Positions 36,179 through 47,430 of a stretch of 64,000 nucleotides of DNA are shown one piece after another; position 1 is the first letter of the stretch, and every line of letters begins with the position of its first letter. The stretch comes from Variovorax paradoxus (GTDB lineage Bacteria; Pseudomonadota; Gammaproteobacteria; Burkholderiales; Burkholderiaceae_C), in the NCBI RefSeq assembly GCF_000834655.1, contig NZ_JXQQ01000007.1:88749-152748 (forward strand), written 5' to 3'. The notes under the pieces were generated by a model. The model searched no databases. It worked only from the letters and a program-made list of their open reading frames with translations, and had not been told where the DNA came from. The translations under genes and the position numbers were made by a program.

Positions 36179-36257
36179 TATATCAGCGCATCTACCGGCA
36201 TGCAGGGGGCCTAACCCCTAGTCCGACCCCGCGACAGGGGCCCTTTTCGCGAAAGGT

Positions 36258-36290
36258 GTGAAGGAATCGTCACAAGACGGACTCCTTCAC
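36258..36290 (-). terminator. Hairpin after the aromatic aminotransferase gene
   Basis: GTGAAGGA-type arms (from 36258 and ending at 36290) form a stem of about 12 bp with one mismatch and one bulge around a short loop. It starts 14 bases beyond the aminotransferase stop on the minus strand. No strong T-run follows, so it may be an mRNA-end stabiliser rather than an efficient terminator. Confidence 0.45.
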
Positions 36291-36303
36291 GCCTTCCTGT
36301 CAC

Positions 36304-37500
36304 CTAGATGACTTTGGCGATCGACGCGCAGACGTAGTCGATGTTCTTGCTGTTGAGCGCGGCCACGCACATGCGGCCGGTGTCGGTGCCGTACACGCCG
36401 AATTCATTGCGCAGGCGCACCATCTGGTCCTTGCTGAGACCCGAGTAGCTGAACATGCCGATCTGCGTGGTGATGAAGCTCATGTCTTCTTTCACGCCCG
36501 CGGCCTTCAGGCCGTCGACCAGCTTCTGGCGCATCGCCTTGATGCGCACGCGCATCTCGCCGAGTTCCTTTTCCCACAAGGCGCGCAGTTCGGCGTTGCC
36601 AAGCACGGCGGCCACCACCGCGCCGCCGTGGATCGGCGGGTTGCTGTAGTTGGTGCGGATGGCGATCTTGAGCTGCGACAGCACGCGGCCGGCTTCTTCC
36701 TTGTTCTCGCACAGCACCGACAGGGCGCCCACGCGCTCGCCATAGAGGCTGAAGCTCTTGGAGAACGAGGTCGAGACGAAGAAGGTCAGGCCGGCTTCGA
36801 CGAACTTGGCGACGGCGGCGCCGTCTTCCTTCAGGCCATAGCCGAAGCCCTGGTAGGCCATGTCGAGGAAAGGCACGAGGCCCTTGGCCTTGACCGCGGC
36901 GACGACCTGGTCCCACTGGGCGGCGGTGATGTCGTAGCCGGTCGGGTTGTGGCAGCACGCGTGCAGCACGACGACGGTGCCCGCGGGCGCTGCGTTGAGC
37001 GCTGCCAGCATGCCGTCGAAGTTGATGCCGCGCTTGGCGGCGTCGTAGTAGGGGTAGCTTTCGACTTCGAAGCCGGCGTTGGTGAACAGGGCCCGGTGGT
37101 TTTCCCAGCTCGGGTCGCTGATCAGCACCTTGGCCTTGGGGTTGAGCTTCTTCAGGAAGTCGGCGCCGACCTTCAGGCCGCCGGTGCCGCCGATCGCTTG
37201 AATGGTGGCCACGCGGCCCGAGGTGACCGGCTCGCTGTCGGCACCGAAAACCAGCGTCTTCACGGCGTTGTCGTACGCGACGATGCCGTCGATGGGGAGA
37301 TAACCGCGCGCCGAGGGCGCTTTCATCATGTTTTGCTCGGCGGCCTGCACGCACTGGAGCAGGGGCAGCTTGCCGTTGTCGTCGTAATAGACGCCGACGC
37401 CGAGATTGACCTTGTTGGGGTTGGTATCGGCTGCAAATTGCTCGTTGAGGCCGAGGATCGGGTCGCGCGGTGCCATTTCGACCGCGGTGAACATAGACAT
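36304..37500 (-). CDS. tyrB: Aromatic amino acid aminotransferase (aspartate aminotransferase class Ia)
   Basis: This is a 398-residue PLP enzyme of the AspC/TyrB group that transfers amino groups between aromatic amino acids or aspartate and 2-oxoglutarate. Signatures are [50 protein letters not shown] (PLP-contacting Asn), AYQGFGYG and the Schiff-base Lys in [16 protein letters not shown] (about 246). RTNYSNPP is typical of TyrB. Start MSMF has AAAGGA six bases upstream. It is divergent from uvrB. Confidence 0.93.
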   Translation of the reverse strand: MSMFTAVEMAPRDPILGLNEQFAADTNPNKVNLGVGVYYDDNGKLPLLQCVQAAEQNMMKAPSARGYLPIDGIVAYDNAVKTLVFGADSEPVTSGRVATIQAIGGTGGLKVGADFLKKLNPKAKVLISDPSWENHRALFTNAGFEVESYPYYDAAKRGINFDGMLAALNAAPAGTVVVLHACCHNPTGYDITAAQWDQVVAAVKAKGLVPFLDMAYQGFGYGLKEDGAAVAKFVEAGLTFFVSTSFSKSFSLYGERVGALSVLCENKEEAGRVLSQLKIAIRTNYSNPPIHGGAVVAAVLGNAELRALWEKELGEMRVRIKAMRQKLVDGLKAAGVKEDMSFITTQIGMFSYSGLSKDQMVRLRNEFGVYGTDTGRMCVAALNSKNIDYVCASIAKVI

Positions 37501-37605
37501 GGAAAGGTCCTTTGGGATGAAAGCTTCGCTGGCAACCGGACTTGCGCTACGCTTTCCGGTTGCCTTGAATTTTACCGGCGCCATCGCCACCTGTCGGGAA
37601 CAGCC

Positions 37606-39723
37606 ATGCCAGAGAACACCGAAGCCATAGCAGACCTGAAGAAACTGGACCCGATCGGTCCGGCCAAGCAGGGCGAATTCATCAAGTACCCCGGTTCCCC
37701 GTTCGAGCTTTTCCAGCCTTATCCGCCGGCGGGCGATCAGCCCAAGGCAATCGATGGGCTGGTCGACGGCGTGAACGATGGCGAGGTGTTCCAGACGCTG
37801 CTGGGCGTCACGGGCTCGGGCAAGACCTTCACCATGGCCAACGTGATCGCGCGGCTGGGCCGCCCGGCCATCGTGTTCGCGCCCAACAAGACGCTGGCGG
37901 CTCAGCTCTACAGCGAGTTTCGCGAGTTCTTCCCGAAGAACGCGGTCGAGTACTTCGTAAGTTATTACGACTACTACCAGCCCGAGGCCTACGTGCCGCA
38001 GCGCGACCTGTTCATCGAGAAGGACTCCTCGATCAACGAGCACATCGAGCAGATGCGCCTGTCTGCCACCAAGAGCGTGCTGGAGCGGCGCGACACGGTC
38101 ATCGTGGGAACGGTGAGCGCGATCTACGGCATCGGCACGCCCGAGGACTACACGCAGATGCGTTTCATCATGCGCGTGGGCGACAAGATCGGGCAGCGCG
38201 ACGTGATCAGCCGGTTGATTCGCATGCAGTACACGCGCAACGAACAGGACTTTGCGCGCGGGACCTTCCGCGTGCGTGGCGACACCATTGACGTGTTCCC
38301 GGCGGAGCACAGCGAGTTGGCGATCCGCATCGAACTGTTCGACGACGAGATCGAGTCGCTGCAGCTGTTCGATCCGCTCACGGGGCGCATCCGCCAGAAG
38401 ATTCCGCGCTTCACGGTGTACCCGTCGAGCCACTATGTGACGCCCCGCGACAAGGTGCTGGGCGCGGTGGAGACCATCAAGATCGAGCTGGCCGAGCGCC
38501 TGAAAGAGTTCGTGGGGCAGGGCAAGCTCGTGGAGGCGCAGCGCCTGGAACAGCGCACCCGCTTCGACTTGGAGATGCTGGCCGAGATCGGCCACTGCAA
38601 GGGCATCGAGAACTACTCGCGCCACCTTTCGGGCGCGGCGCCCGGCGATCCGCCGGCCACGCTGACCGACTATCTGCCGAAGGACGCGTTGATGTTCCTC
38701 GACGAGAGCCACCAGATGATCGGCCAGCTCAACGCCATGTACAGCGGCGATCGGGCGCGCAAGACCACGCTGGTCGAGTACGGCTTCCGGCTGCCTTCGG
38801 CGATGGACAACCGGCCGCTCAAGTTCGAGGAATTCGAAAAGCGCATGCGGCAGGCGATCTTCGTCTCGGCCACGCCGGCGCAGTATGAAAAGGACCACTC
38901 CGGCAATGTCGTCGAGCAACTGGTGCGTCCAACGGGCCTGATCGATCCCGAGGTCGAGGTGCGTCCCGCCACGCACCAGGTGGACGACGTGCTGGGCGAG
39001 ATCCGAATCCGCGTGGACAAGAACGAGCGTGTGCTCATCACGACGCTGACCAAGCGCATGGCCGAGCAGTTGACCGACTACCTTGGCGACAACGGCGTGA
39101 AGGTGCGCTATCTGCATAGCGACGTGGACACGGTCGAGCGGGTGGAAATTCTGCGCGACCTGCGCCTGGGCACCTTCGATGTGCTGGTGGGCATCAACCT
39201 GCTGCGGGAAGGGCTGGACATTCCCGAGGTGTCGCTGGTGGCGATCCTCGACGCGGACAAGGAAGGTTTCCTGCGCGCCGAACGTTCGCTGATCCAGACG
39301 ATCGGCCGCGCGGCGCGGAACCTGAACGGGAAGGCGATCCTGTACGCCGACCGCATGACCGATTCGATGAAGAAGGCCATCGACGAGACCGAGCGTCGCC
39401 GCGCCCGCCAGATCGCCCATAACGAGGCCCACGGCATCACGCCGCGCAGCATCGTCAAGCAGGTGCGCGACCTGATCGACGGCGTCTACAGCGAGAAGAC
39501 GGGCAAGGAAATGGCCAAGCTCGACCTGGAACGCGCCAAGGTCGAGGACATGAGCGAGAAGGACATCGCGCGGGAAATCAAGCGCCTGGAGAAGCTCATG
39601 CTCGAGCACGCACGCAACCTCGAGTTCGAGAAGGCGGCGCGGGTACGGGACCAGTTGGCGCTGCTGCGGGAGCAGGCATTTGGGGCTTCTGGCGGCGACA
39701 ACATCGTGATCTTGCCGTCTTAG
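37606..39723 (+). CDS. uvrB: Excinuclease ABC subunit B
   Basis: This is the damage-verifying helicase-like subunit of nucleotide excision repair. The 705 residues carry Walker [10 protein letters not shown] (67-75), the beta-hairpin [24 protein letters not shown], the motif VI region QTIGRAARN and the C-terminal UVR motif ([24 protein letters not shown]) that contacts UvrA and UvrC. No LexA box is evident in the 105-bp gap shared with the divergent tyrB gene. Confidence 0.98.
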   Translation: MPENTEAIADLKKLDPIGPAKQGEFIKYPGSPFELFQPYPPAGDQPKAIDGLVDGVNDGEVFQTLLGVTGSGKTFTMANVIARLGRPAIVFAPNKTLAAQLYSEFREFFPKNAVEYFVSYYDYYQPEAYVPQRDLFIEKDSSINEHIEQMRLSATKSVLERRDTVIVGTVSAIYGIGTPEDYTQMRFIMRVGDKIGQRDVISRLIRMQYTRNEQDFARGTFRVRGDTIDVFPAEHSELAIRIELFDDEIESLQLFDPLTGRIRQKIPRFTVYPSSHYVTPRDKVLGAVETIKIELAERLKEFVGQGKLVEAQRLEQRTRFDLEMLAEIGHCKGIENYSRHLSGAAPGDPPATLTDYLPKDALMFLDESHQMIGQLNAMYSGDRARKTTLVEYGFRLPSAMDNRPLKFEEFEKRMRQAIFVSATPAQYEKDHSGNVVEQLVRPTGLIDPEVEVRPATHQVDDVLGEIRIRVDKNERVLITTLTKRMAEQLTDYLGDNGVKVRYLHSDVDTVERVEILRDLRLGTFDVLVGINLLREGLDIPEVSLVAILDADKEGFLRAERSLIQTIGRAARNLNGKAILYADRMTDSMKKAIDETERRRARQIAHNEAHGITPRSIVKQVRDLIDGVYSEKTGKEMAKLDLERAKVEDMSEKDIAREIKRLEKLMLEHARNLEFEKAARVRDQLALLREQAFGASGGDNIVILPS

Positions 39724-39754
39724 GCCGGAAGTCCGCGTTCTTCAAGGGGTTGGC

Positions 39755-39772
39755 GCTGGGGTTTACCCCAGC
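39755..39772. terminator. Perfect hairpin downstream of uvrB
   Basis: GCTGGGG (39755-39761) and CCCCAGC (39766-39772) pair perfectly around TTTA, 32 bases after the uvrB stop. No T-run follows on the plus strand. It may end or pause the uvrB transcript just ahead of the iscR promoter. Confidence 0.45.
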
Positions 39773-39792
39773 AGAGTTGAGGGGCTTCTGCT

Positions 39793-39814
39793 ATACTTGA
39801 CCGAAACACTCAAC
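39793..39814 (+). promoter_or_regulatory. Type 1 IscR binding site and promoter of the isc operon
   Basis: ATACTTGACCGAAACACTCAAC matches the type 1 IscR site pattern ATAnTTGAC-n6-ACTC recognised by the [2Fe-2S] form of IscR. The TTGACC can double as a -35 element, so binding would block RNA polymerase. It lies about 145 bases upstream of the iscR start codon, which gives classical feedback control by Fe-S status. Confidence 0.7.
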
Positions 39815-39957
39815 AACAAAAACTAGAACTTCGCGATGAAGGACCGACTCCTACCGACTGGTTCACCAGCGTCAAGGGTCGGGCAGGGCGGAGACGAAGT
39901 CACCGCGGTCCAGGACCACGGTGTCATTTCAACGGTAAGCACTTGAAGGAGCTTGCG

Positions 39958-40494
39958 ATGCGTCTCACTACCAAAGGCCGTTTTGCGGTCACCGCCATGA
40001 TCGATCTGGCCCTCCGCCAGAACACCGGTCCGGTTACCTTGGCTGCAATCAGTCAGCGGCAGCAGATTTCGTTGTCGTATCTCGAACAGCTGTTCGGCAA
40101 GCTGCGCCGTCACGAACTGGTCGAATCGACCCGTGGCCCCGGCGGCGGCTACAGCCTCGGCCGCAAGGCTGCGGACATTACCGTGGCCGACATCATCGTC
40201 TCCGTCGACGAGCCCATCGATGCCACCCAATGTGGCGGCAAGGAAAACTGCCTCGGCGAAGCGGGCCGTTGCATGACGCACGAACTCTGGGCTTCGCTGA
40301 ACCAGCGCATGGTCGAGTTTCTCGATTCCGTCACGCTGCAGAAGCTGGTCGACGACCAGATCGCCAAGGGCGTGCAGATCGAGAACAAGCCGGTCGTCAA
40401 GCGCGCGATCTCGGCCCAGCCGGTGGTCAAGCCGATTCGCGTGAATGCGCCGAATTCGGTGTTTGCCCTTGGTAACGCCTTCGCCAAGTCCTGA
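39958..40494 (+). CDS. iscR: Fe-S cluster assembly transcriptional regulator IscR
   Basis: This is a 178-residue Rrf2-family regulator. The N-terminal winged helix ([46 protein letters not shown]) and the cluster-binding Cys triad at 92, 98 and 105 ([15 protein letters not shown]) are present. The third Cys is one residue later than in E. coli. The C-terminus is longer, ending in [11 protein letters not shown]. The ATG has GAAGGAG at good spacing. It is the first gene of the isc operon and has a type 1 IscR site upstream. Confidence 0.97.
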   Translation: MRLTTKGRFAVTAMIDLALRQNTGPVTLAAISQRQQISLSYLEQLFGKLRRHELVESTRGPGGGYSLGRKAADITVADIIVSVDEPIDATQCGGKENCLGEAGRCMTHELWASLNQRMVEFLDSVTLQKLVDDQIAKGVQIENKPVVKRAISAQPVVKPIRVNAPNSVFALGNAFAKS

Positions 40495-40582
40495 TGCCCT
40501 GAATCGCGGCACGAGCCTGCGGGCGTTGCCGCGAGAGAAGCCCAGATTAAAGAACAACCCCCCACGCCAGCCCGAGCCAGCC

Positions 40583-41803
40583 ATGGACGTCACTCCTCAT
40601 TTCCCGATCTATCTCGATTACGGCGCGACCACGCCAGTCGACCCGCGTGTGGTCGACGCCATGATTCCCTGGTTGCGCGAGCACTTCGGCAACCCGGCGT
40701 CGCGCAGTCACGCATGGGGCTGGGAAGCTGAAGAGGCTGTCGAAAAGGCGCGCGGCCAGGTGGCGGACCTGATCAATGCCGACCCCCGCGAGATCGTCTG
40801 GACTTCGGGAGCCACCGAGTCCATCAACCTTGCGCTCAAGGGTGCAGCCCAGTTCTACAAGGGCAAGGGCAAGCACCTGATCACGCTGAAGACCGAGCAC
40901 AAGGCCGTGCTCGACACCATGCGCGAACTCGAGCGCCAGGGCTTCGAAGTCACCTACCTCGACGTCGAGGAAAACGGCCTCGTCGATCTCGACAAGTTCA
41001 AGGCCGCGATCCGCCCCGACACCATCCTGGCCAGCGTGCTGTTCGTGAACAACGAGATCGGCGTGATACAGGACGTAGTTGCCTTGGGCAATGCCTGTCG
41101 CGAAAAGGGCGTGATCTTCCACGTCGACTCGGCCCAGGCCACCGGCAAGGTCGAGATCGACATCACGAAGCTGCCCATCGACCTGATGAGCCTCGCTTCG
41201 CACAAGACATACGGCCCCAAGGGCATCGGCGCCCTGTACGTGCGTCGCAAGCCCCGCATTCGCCTCGAAGCGCAAATGCACGGTGGCGGTCACGAGCGCG
41301 GCATGCGTTCGGGCACCTTGCCCACGCACCAGATCGTCGGGATGGGCGAGGCCTACCGCATCGCCAAGCTCGAGATGAAGGACGACATCGCCCATGCGCG
41401 CCGCCTGCAGCAGCGCCTGCTCGATGGCCTGAAGGACGTCGAACAGGTGTTCATCAACGGCGACCTCGAACGGCGCGTGCCGCACAACCTGAACATGAGC
41501 TTCAACTACGTCGAAGGCGAGTCGTTGATCATGGGCATCAAGGGCCTGGCGGTGTCGTCGGGTTCGGCCTGCACCTCGGCCAGCCTGGAGCCCAGCTATG
41601 TGCTGCGCGCCCTGGGCCGCAGCGACGAGCTGGCCCACAGCAGCCTGCGCATGACCATCGGCCGTTTCACCACCGAAGAAGAAATCGACTACGCCATCTC
41701 GACCATCAAGCACAACGTGGCCAAGCTGCGTGAGCTGAGCCCCCTTTGGGAGATGTTCCAGGACGGCGTCGACATCAGCACGATCCAGTGGTCGGCCCAC
41801 TGA
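40583..41803 (+). CDS. iscS: Cysteine desulfurase IscS
   Basis: This PLP enzyme releases sulfur from cysteine for Fe-S clusters and tRNA thiolation. The 406 residues include [31 protein letters not shown], the PLP Lys208 in SHKTYGPKG and the persulfide Cys330 in [21 protein letters not shown], and end in IQWSAH as in other IscS. It follows iscR by 88 bp and precedes iscU by 50 bp in the usual order. Confidence 0.98.
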   Translation: MDVTPHFPIYLDYGATTPVDPRVVDAMIPWLREHFGNPASRSHAWGWEAEEAVEKARGQVADLINADPREIVWTSGATESINLALKGAAQFYKGKGKHLITLKTEHKAVLDTMRELERQGFEVTYLDVEENGLVDLDKFKAAIRPDTILASVLFVNNEIGVIQDVVALGNACREKGVIFHVDSAQATGKVEIDITKLPIDLMSLASHKTYGPKGIGALYVRRKPRIRLEAQMHGGGHERGMRSGTLPTHQIVGMGEAYRIAKLEMKDDIAHARRLQQRLLDGLKDVEQVFINGDLERRVPHNLNMSFNYVEGESLIMGIKGLAVSSGSACTSASLEPSYVLRALGRSDELAHSSLRMTIGRFTTEEEIDYAISTIKHNVAKLRELSPLWEMFQDGVDISTIQWSAH

Positions 41804-41853
41804 CCCAGGCCCGCCCAAGGCTCCACGATTGAACAAAGTTTGAGAGGTACACC

Positions 41854-42273
41854 ATGGCATATTCTTCCAAGGTCATCGACCACTACGAAAATCCCCGCAA
41901 CGTCGGCTCCTTCGAAAAGGGCGACGACTCGGTAGGCACCGGCATGGTCGGCGCGCCGGCCTGCGGCGACGTGATGAAGCTGCAGATCAAGGTCAACCCC
42001 GAAACCGGCGTTATCGAAGACGCGCGCTTCAAGACCTATGGCTGCGGCTCGGCCATTGCCTCGTCGTCGCTCGTGACGGAATGGGTCAAGGGCAAGACGC
42101 TCGACGAAGCGGCCGCCCTGAAGAACGCGCAGATCGCCGAAGAACTGGCGCTGCCGCCGGTCAAGATCCACTGCTCGATCCTCGCGGAAGACGCCATCAA
42201 GGCAGCCGTGAGCGACTACAAGGCCAAGCACGGCGCCAAGACCACCGAGTCGACCGCCGAAGCTGTTCACTGA
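41854..42273 (+). CDS. iscU: Fe-S cluster assembly scaffold IscU
   Basis: This is the scaffold on which IscS-derived sulfur and iron form a cluster. The 139 residues contain the three cluster Cys (Cys37 in APACGD, Cys63 in YGCGSA, Cys106 in HCSILAEDA), the Asp in CGDVM, and the HscA-recognition LPPVK just before Cys106. The C-terminus is about ten residues longer than in E. coli, with a Thr/Ser-rich end. A GAGAGG ribosome binding site precedes it. Confidence 0.98.
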   Translation: MAYSSKVIDHYENPRNVGSFEKGDDSVGTGMVGAPACGDVMKLQIKVNPETGVIEDARFKTYGCGSAIASSSLVTEWVKGKTLDEAAALKNAQIAEELALPPVKIHCSILAEDAIKAAVSDYKAKHGAKTTESTAEAVH

Positions 42274-42274
42274 G

Positions 42275-42598
42275 ATGGCCGTCACGCTGACCGAAGCCGC
42301 TGCGCGCCACGTCACCCGTTACCTCGGCAAACGAGGCAAGGGCGTGGGTGTGCGGCTGGGCGTGAAGACCACCGGCTGCTCGGGCTTGGCCTACAAGCTC
42401 GAGTACGTGGACGAGTTCACGCCTGAAGACGTGGTGTTCGAAGACCACGGCGTGAAGGTGCTGGTCGACCCGAAGAGTCTGGCCTACATCGACGGCACGC
42501 AACTCGACTTCGTGCGCGAAGGCCTGAACGAAGGCTTCAAGTTCATCAATCCGAACGAGCGCGATCGCTGCGGCTGCGGGGAAAGCTTCCGCATCTGA
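42275..42598 (+). CDS. iscA: Iron-sulfur cluster assembly protein IscA
   Basis: This is a 107-residue A-type carrier with the Cys triad Cys35 ([13 protein letters not shown]), Cys99 and Cys101 (CGCGESF at the C-terminus). [10 protein letters not shown] and [16 protein letters not shown] are typical. It starts one base after the iscU stop, so translation is coupled. A hairpin with a T-run separates it from hscB. Confidence 0.97.
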   Translation: MAVTLTEAAARHVTRYLGKRGKGVGVRLGVKTTGCSGLAYKLEYVDEFTPEDVVFEDHGVKVLVDPKSLAYIDGTQLDFVREGLNEGFKFINPNERDRCGCGESFRI

Positions 42599-42624
42599 TG
42601 CGTCGTCGCTGACCGCGACCACAG

Positions 42625-42655
42625 CCGCCACCATGTCATGTGCTGGCGGTTTTTT
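42625..42655 (+). terminator. Terminator-like hairpin between iscA and hscB (possible attenuator)
   Basis: CCGCCA (42625-42630) pairs with TGGCGG (42644-42649) and is followed directly by six T residues. The T-run ends seven bases before the hscB ATG. The hairpin would reduce read-through from iscRSUA into the hscBA-fdx part and thereby set their ratio. Confidence 0.55.
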
Positions 42656-42661
42656 CTTGCC

Positions 42662-43180
42662 ATGAACCTGAACGACACCGACTTTGAACTGTTCGCCGTC
42701 CCGGCGACTTTCGCGCAGGACCGCGCTGCGCTCGACGCGCGCTGGAAAGAGCTGCAGCGCGAAGCGCACCCGGACCGCTTCGCCGCGCAGGGCGCCGCCG
42801 CGCAACGCGTGGCCATGCAGTGGTCGGTGCGCATCAACGAGGCCTACCAGCGGCTGAAGGACCCGATCCGCCGCGCGAGCTACATCTGCGAACTGCACGA
42901 TGCGCCGCTCGACGCCGAGAACAACACGGCGATGCCGGCCGACTTCCTGATGCAGCAGATGGAATGGCGAGAGGCGCTCGACGACGCCGGCGACATCGCA
43001 GGGGTCGAGAAGCTGCAGGCCGAGGTCGATGCTGGCCGCGTCCGCGTGCTGTCGTCGCTCGACTGGCTGATCGACGAGAAGGGCGATTACCCCGCCGCTG
43101 CGCAGCAGGTGAGAGCCCTCATGTTCATTGAGCGCTTCGGACAGGACGTCGAAGCGAAATTCGATCAGTTGGGACAATAA
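42662..43180 (+). CDS. hscB: Fe-S co-chaperone HscB
   Basis: This J-domain co-chaperone delivers IscU to HscA. The 172 residues have an N-terminal J domain with HPD at 36-38 (REAHPDRF) and INEAYQRLKDPIRRASYI, and a C-terminal three-helix domain with DFLMQQMEWREALDDA that binds IscU. A start eight codons upstream would lie in the hairpin loop and is not favoured. It is 6 bp ahead of hscA. Confidence 0.96.
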   Translation: MNLNDTDFELFAVPATFAQDRAALDARWKELQREAHPDRFAAQGAAAQRVAMQWSVRINEAYQRLKDPIRRASYICELHDAPLDAENNTAMPADFLMQQMEWREALDDAGDIAGVEKLQAEVDAGRVRVLSSLDWLIDEKGDYPAAAQQVRALMFIERFGQDVEAKFDQLGQ

Positions 43181-43186
43181 GCCCTT

Positions 43187-45049
<1,863 letters not shown>

Positions 45050-45058
45050 AACAAGAAC

Positions 45059-45397
45059 ATGCCCACGATCAAGATCTACCCGCATCCCGAGTACTGCCCG
45101 CAAGGCGCCGAGATCACCGCGCCCGCCGGCACCTCGATCTGCGAGGCGCTGCTGGACAACCACATCAACATCGAGCATGCCTGCGAGATGAGCTGCGCCT
45201 GCACCACCTGCCACGTGATCGTGCGCGAGGGCTTCAACTCGCTCAACGAAGCGGAAGAGGGCGAAGAAGACCTGCTCGATCGCGCCTGGGGCCTGGAGCC
45301 GCAATCGCGCCTGAGTTGCCAATCGATCCTGGCGCAGGAGAATGTGACGATCGAGATTCCGAAGTACTCGATCAATCACGCTAAGGAAAACCACTGA
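45059..45397 (+). CDS. fdx: Isc-type [2Fe-2S] ferredoxin
   Basis: This is a 112-residue adrenodoxin-type ferredoxin that supplies electrons to cluster assembly. Ligands Cys42, Cys48 and Cys51 (ACEMSCACTTCHV) and Cys87 (RLSCQS) are present, with an additional Cys46 as in other Isc ferredoxins. It is the last gene of the isc set. Its stop overlaps the start of dnaQ (TGATG), which places dnaQ in the same transcript. Confidence 0.97.
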   Translation: MPTIKIYPHPEYCPQGAEITAPAGTSICEALLDNHINIEHACEMSCACTTCHVIVREGFNSLNEAEEGEEDLLDRAWGLEPQSRLSCQSILAQENVTIEIPKYSINHAKENH

Positions 45398-46119
45398 TGT
45401 CGCGCCAGATCGTCCTCGATACTGAAACCACCGGCCTCTCTGCAGAGAACGGCGACCGCATCATCGAGCTCGGCTGCGTGGAGCTGTTCGCCCGCAAGCT
45501 CACCGGCAACGACCTGCACATCTACTTCAACCCCGAGCGCGAGAGCCACGAGGACGCGCTTAAGGTGCACGGCCTGACGACCGACTTCCTGCGCGACAAG
45601 CCGAAGTTCGCCACGTTGGGCAACGACATCATTGAGTACCTGCGCGGCGCCGAAATCATCATTCACAACGCGGCCTTCGACGTCGGCTTCCTCAATAAGG
45701 AGTTCGAACTGGCCGGGCTGCCGCCGCTGCGCAGCTTTGTCGGCGAAGTGACCGACACGCTGGCCATGGCGAAGCTGGTCTACCCGGGCAAGCGCAACTC
45801 GCTCGACGCGCTGTGCGACCGCTTCGGCGTCGACCGTTCGAACCGCACCTTCCACGGCGCCAAGCTCGACGCGCAACTGCTGGCCGACGTCTACATCAAC
45901 CTCACGCGCGGCCAGGATGCACTGCTGATCGACGTGGCGTCGAACGAGCCGGCGCAGGGCACCACCGTGGTGGCGATCGACCTGAGCCAGTTCGAGCTGC
46001 CGGTGATCACGGCCGGGGAGCAGGAGCTGGCGGCGCACGAGGCGGTGTTGTCGCAGCTCGACAAATCGAGCGGCGGCCGCACGCTGTTTCGCCAAAACAG
46101 CGGAAATGCTGTGGCATAA
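45397..46119 (+). CDS. dnaQ: DNA polymerase III epsilon subunit (3'-5' proofreading exonuclease)
   Basis: This is a 240-residue DEDDh exonuclease. Asp8 and Glu10 lie in VLDTETTGL, a second Asp in HNAAFDVGFLNKEF, and the His-Asp pair in FHGAKLDAQLLADVYINL. The C-terminal tail (ELPVITAGEQELAAHEAVLSQL) is the part that binds the polymerase alpha subunit. It overlaps the fdx stop by one base and is followed by a tRNA gene. Co-transcription of replication fidelity and Fe-S genes is probably incidental. Confidence 0.96.
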   Translation: MSRQIVLDTETTGLSAENGDRIIELGCVELFARKLTGNDLHIYFNPERESHEDALKVHGLTTDFLRDKPKFATLGNDIIEYLRGAEIIIHNAAFDVGFLNKEFELAGLPPLRSFVGEVTDTLAMAKLVYPGKRNSLDALCDRFGVDRSNRTFHGAKLDAQLLADVYINLTRGQDALLIDVASNEPAQGTTVVAIDLSQFELPVITAGEQELAAHEAVLSQLDKSSGGRTLFRQNSGNAVA

Positions 46120-46176
46120 TCGAAGGCTTCGCACACAGCGCGATTGATTTCCACGGCACTGCACACGCGGTGCCAC

Positions 46177-46251
46177 GGGCGGTTAGCTCAGGGGTAGAGC
46201 ACAGCATTCACACTGCTGGGGTCGGAGGTTCGAAACCTCCACCGCCCACCA
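46177..46251 (+). tRNA. tRNA-Val (anticodon CAC)
   Basis: This is a 75-nt tRNA. The acceptor stem GGGCGGT pairs with ACCGCCC, discriminator A is followed by encoded CCA. The D-arm contains TTAGCTCAGGGGTAGAG, the anticodon stem CAGCA/TGCTG encloses the loop TTCACAC (anticodon CAC, reading GUG valine codons), and the T-arm is GGAGGTTCGAAACCTCC. An intrinsic terminator follows 13 bases later. Confidence 0.97.
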
Positions 46252-46264
46252 CAATTCCATAAAG

Positions 46265-46286
46265 CGGCACCCTCGGGTGCCGTTTT
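46265..46286 (+). terminator. Intrinsic terminator of tRNA-Val
   Basis: CGGCACCC (46265-46272) and GGGTGCCG (46275-46282) form a perfect stem followed by TTTT. It separates the tRNA transcript from the convergent DUF1266 gene ending at 46304. Confidence 0.8.
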
Positions 46287-46303
46287 CGTTGGTGCCTTCG
46301 TTA

Positions 46304-47101
46304 TCAGCGAAACGGCACGCTGCGGTAGGGACTGCGGGCGTCGTTCAACAGCATGCGGTTCGTGCGAAGCAGGTGTTCTTCGCGCGCGTCGGAGTAGCGC
46401 CAGATCAGGCCGGCGGCAATGTACGCGGCACTCACCTGCGACCAATCGGCATAGGCTTGGCGCACCTGCGCGTTCAACGCGCCGGCGAAAACTGCAAATT
46501 CCGCGCGCTCGATGAATCCCAATTGCACCGCCCAGCGCGACAGGCTGGCCAGTCGCACGGCATCCCAGGCGACCAGGTTGGTGATCTGGGGCGGCGAAAC
46601 CTTGAAGTGCTTGCGCAAGTCGTTGACCCAACTCTGGCTGCCCGCCGTCAGCTGGGTCAGGTCTGTCACCGTGCGACCGCTTTCCGCCGCCAGCGCGCGG
46701 TAGTCCAGGCTCTTTCGCGCCTTGATCTGGAAGAACGCGGGAAACCACGCATCCATGACCAGCCGGAGCACGGCAGGCGTGCTCTGGGTCGCCTCATCGA
46801 TTGCGGCAATGGCCCGCCACGTGGAGAGGTAGGTCGAACGCTGCCCCTCCTGCGCAAGCCAGTGTGCCGTTTGCTCGAAGCTGTCCCGGTCATGCACGTT
46901 CCAGACTTCCGTGATGCCCTCGCGCAGCGCATCGTCGTCTTTTCCGGTGGCCACGGCATTCACGTAGTCGCCGTTGAACGCAGAGAGCGGTGCGCTCAGC
47001 GTGACAAGCCATTGCTCCTCTGCCGCGAGTGTCTCCGCGCTGCTGAAATGAAGCTTCTCGTTGTCGAGCAGTGCATGCCCGAGCGTGTCCCTGATGCCCA
47101 T
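46304..47101 (-). CDS. DUF1266 domain-containing protein
   Basis: This is a 265-residue cytosolic protein of unknown function. The DUF1266 hallmark is the helical segment AWDAVRLASLSRWAVQLGFIERAEFAVFA, followed by the Tyr/Trp-rich stretch ending in AAYIAAGLIWRYSD, with upstream TEVWNVHDRDSFEQTAHWLAQEG. Bacterial DUF1266 proteins have been linked by neighbourhood to immunity or YeeF/SMI1-like proteins, but nothing nearby supports this here. The ATG is preceded by GGAGGGAA. Confidence 0.8.
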   Translation of the reverse strand: MGIRDTLGHALLDNEKLHFSSAETLAAEEQWLVTLSAPLSAFNGDYVNAVATGKDDDALREGITEVWNVHDRDSFEQTAHWLAQEGQRSTYLSTWRAIAAIDEATQSTPAVLRLVMDAWFPAFFQIKARKSLDYRALAAESGRTVTDLTQLTAGSQSWVNDLRKHFKVSPPQITNLVAWDAVRLASLSRWAVQLGFIERAEFAVFAGALNAQVRQAYADWSQVSAAYIAAGLIWRYSDAREEHLLRTNRMLLNDARSPYRSVPFR

Positions 47102-47275
47102 TGATTCCCTCCAGTTTTTTTGAAACGGCGTCCGGATCGGATGTCCGGAGCGTCGCACGCAAATCTTAAACAGCGACGCCAATGAGTTGTGTCGGCCAAC
47201 ACCGACGCCAAGTGCCGCTCCATGCTGGCCGACCGCCCGTGGCGACGGTGTAGAAAGGAGAAAAAGGAAACGACC

Positions 47276-47398
47276 ATGGCCACACATCCAGACCTTCCGA
47301 CCCCCGTCACACCCGATCTGCCCGTGGAGCCCGACCAGGGGCCGAGCACGCCGCCCGACGAACCCACCGACCCGGAGCCGCCACCCACCGTCTCGTGA
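47276..47398 (+). CDS. Small proline/acidic-rich protein
   Basis: This is a 40-residue peptide, 14 of which are proline, with many Asp/Glu/Thr (DLPTPVTPDLPVEPDQG onward) and no hydrophobic core. It is probably disordered. It is called a gene because of a strong ribosome binding site (AAAGGAGAAAAAGGAAA) and because unusual composition is kept to the stop. Function is unknown. It ends 32 bases before the FAD oxidoreductase start on the same strand. Confidence 0.55.
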   Translation: MATHPDLPTPVTPDLPVEPDQGPSTPPDEPTDPEPPPTVS

Positions 47399-47430
47399 TT
47401 CCATCGCGCGAGCCGCGATAAGCTTGCGCG

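Noticed and set aside
39836..39946. 36-codon frame in the iscR leader
   Set aside because: It lacks a convincing Shine-Dalgarno and any recognisable similarity, so it is mentioned only as a possible leader peptide in the IscR finding.
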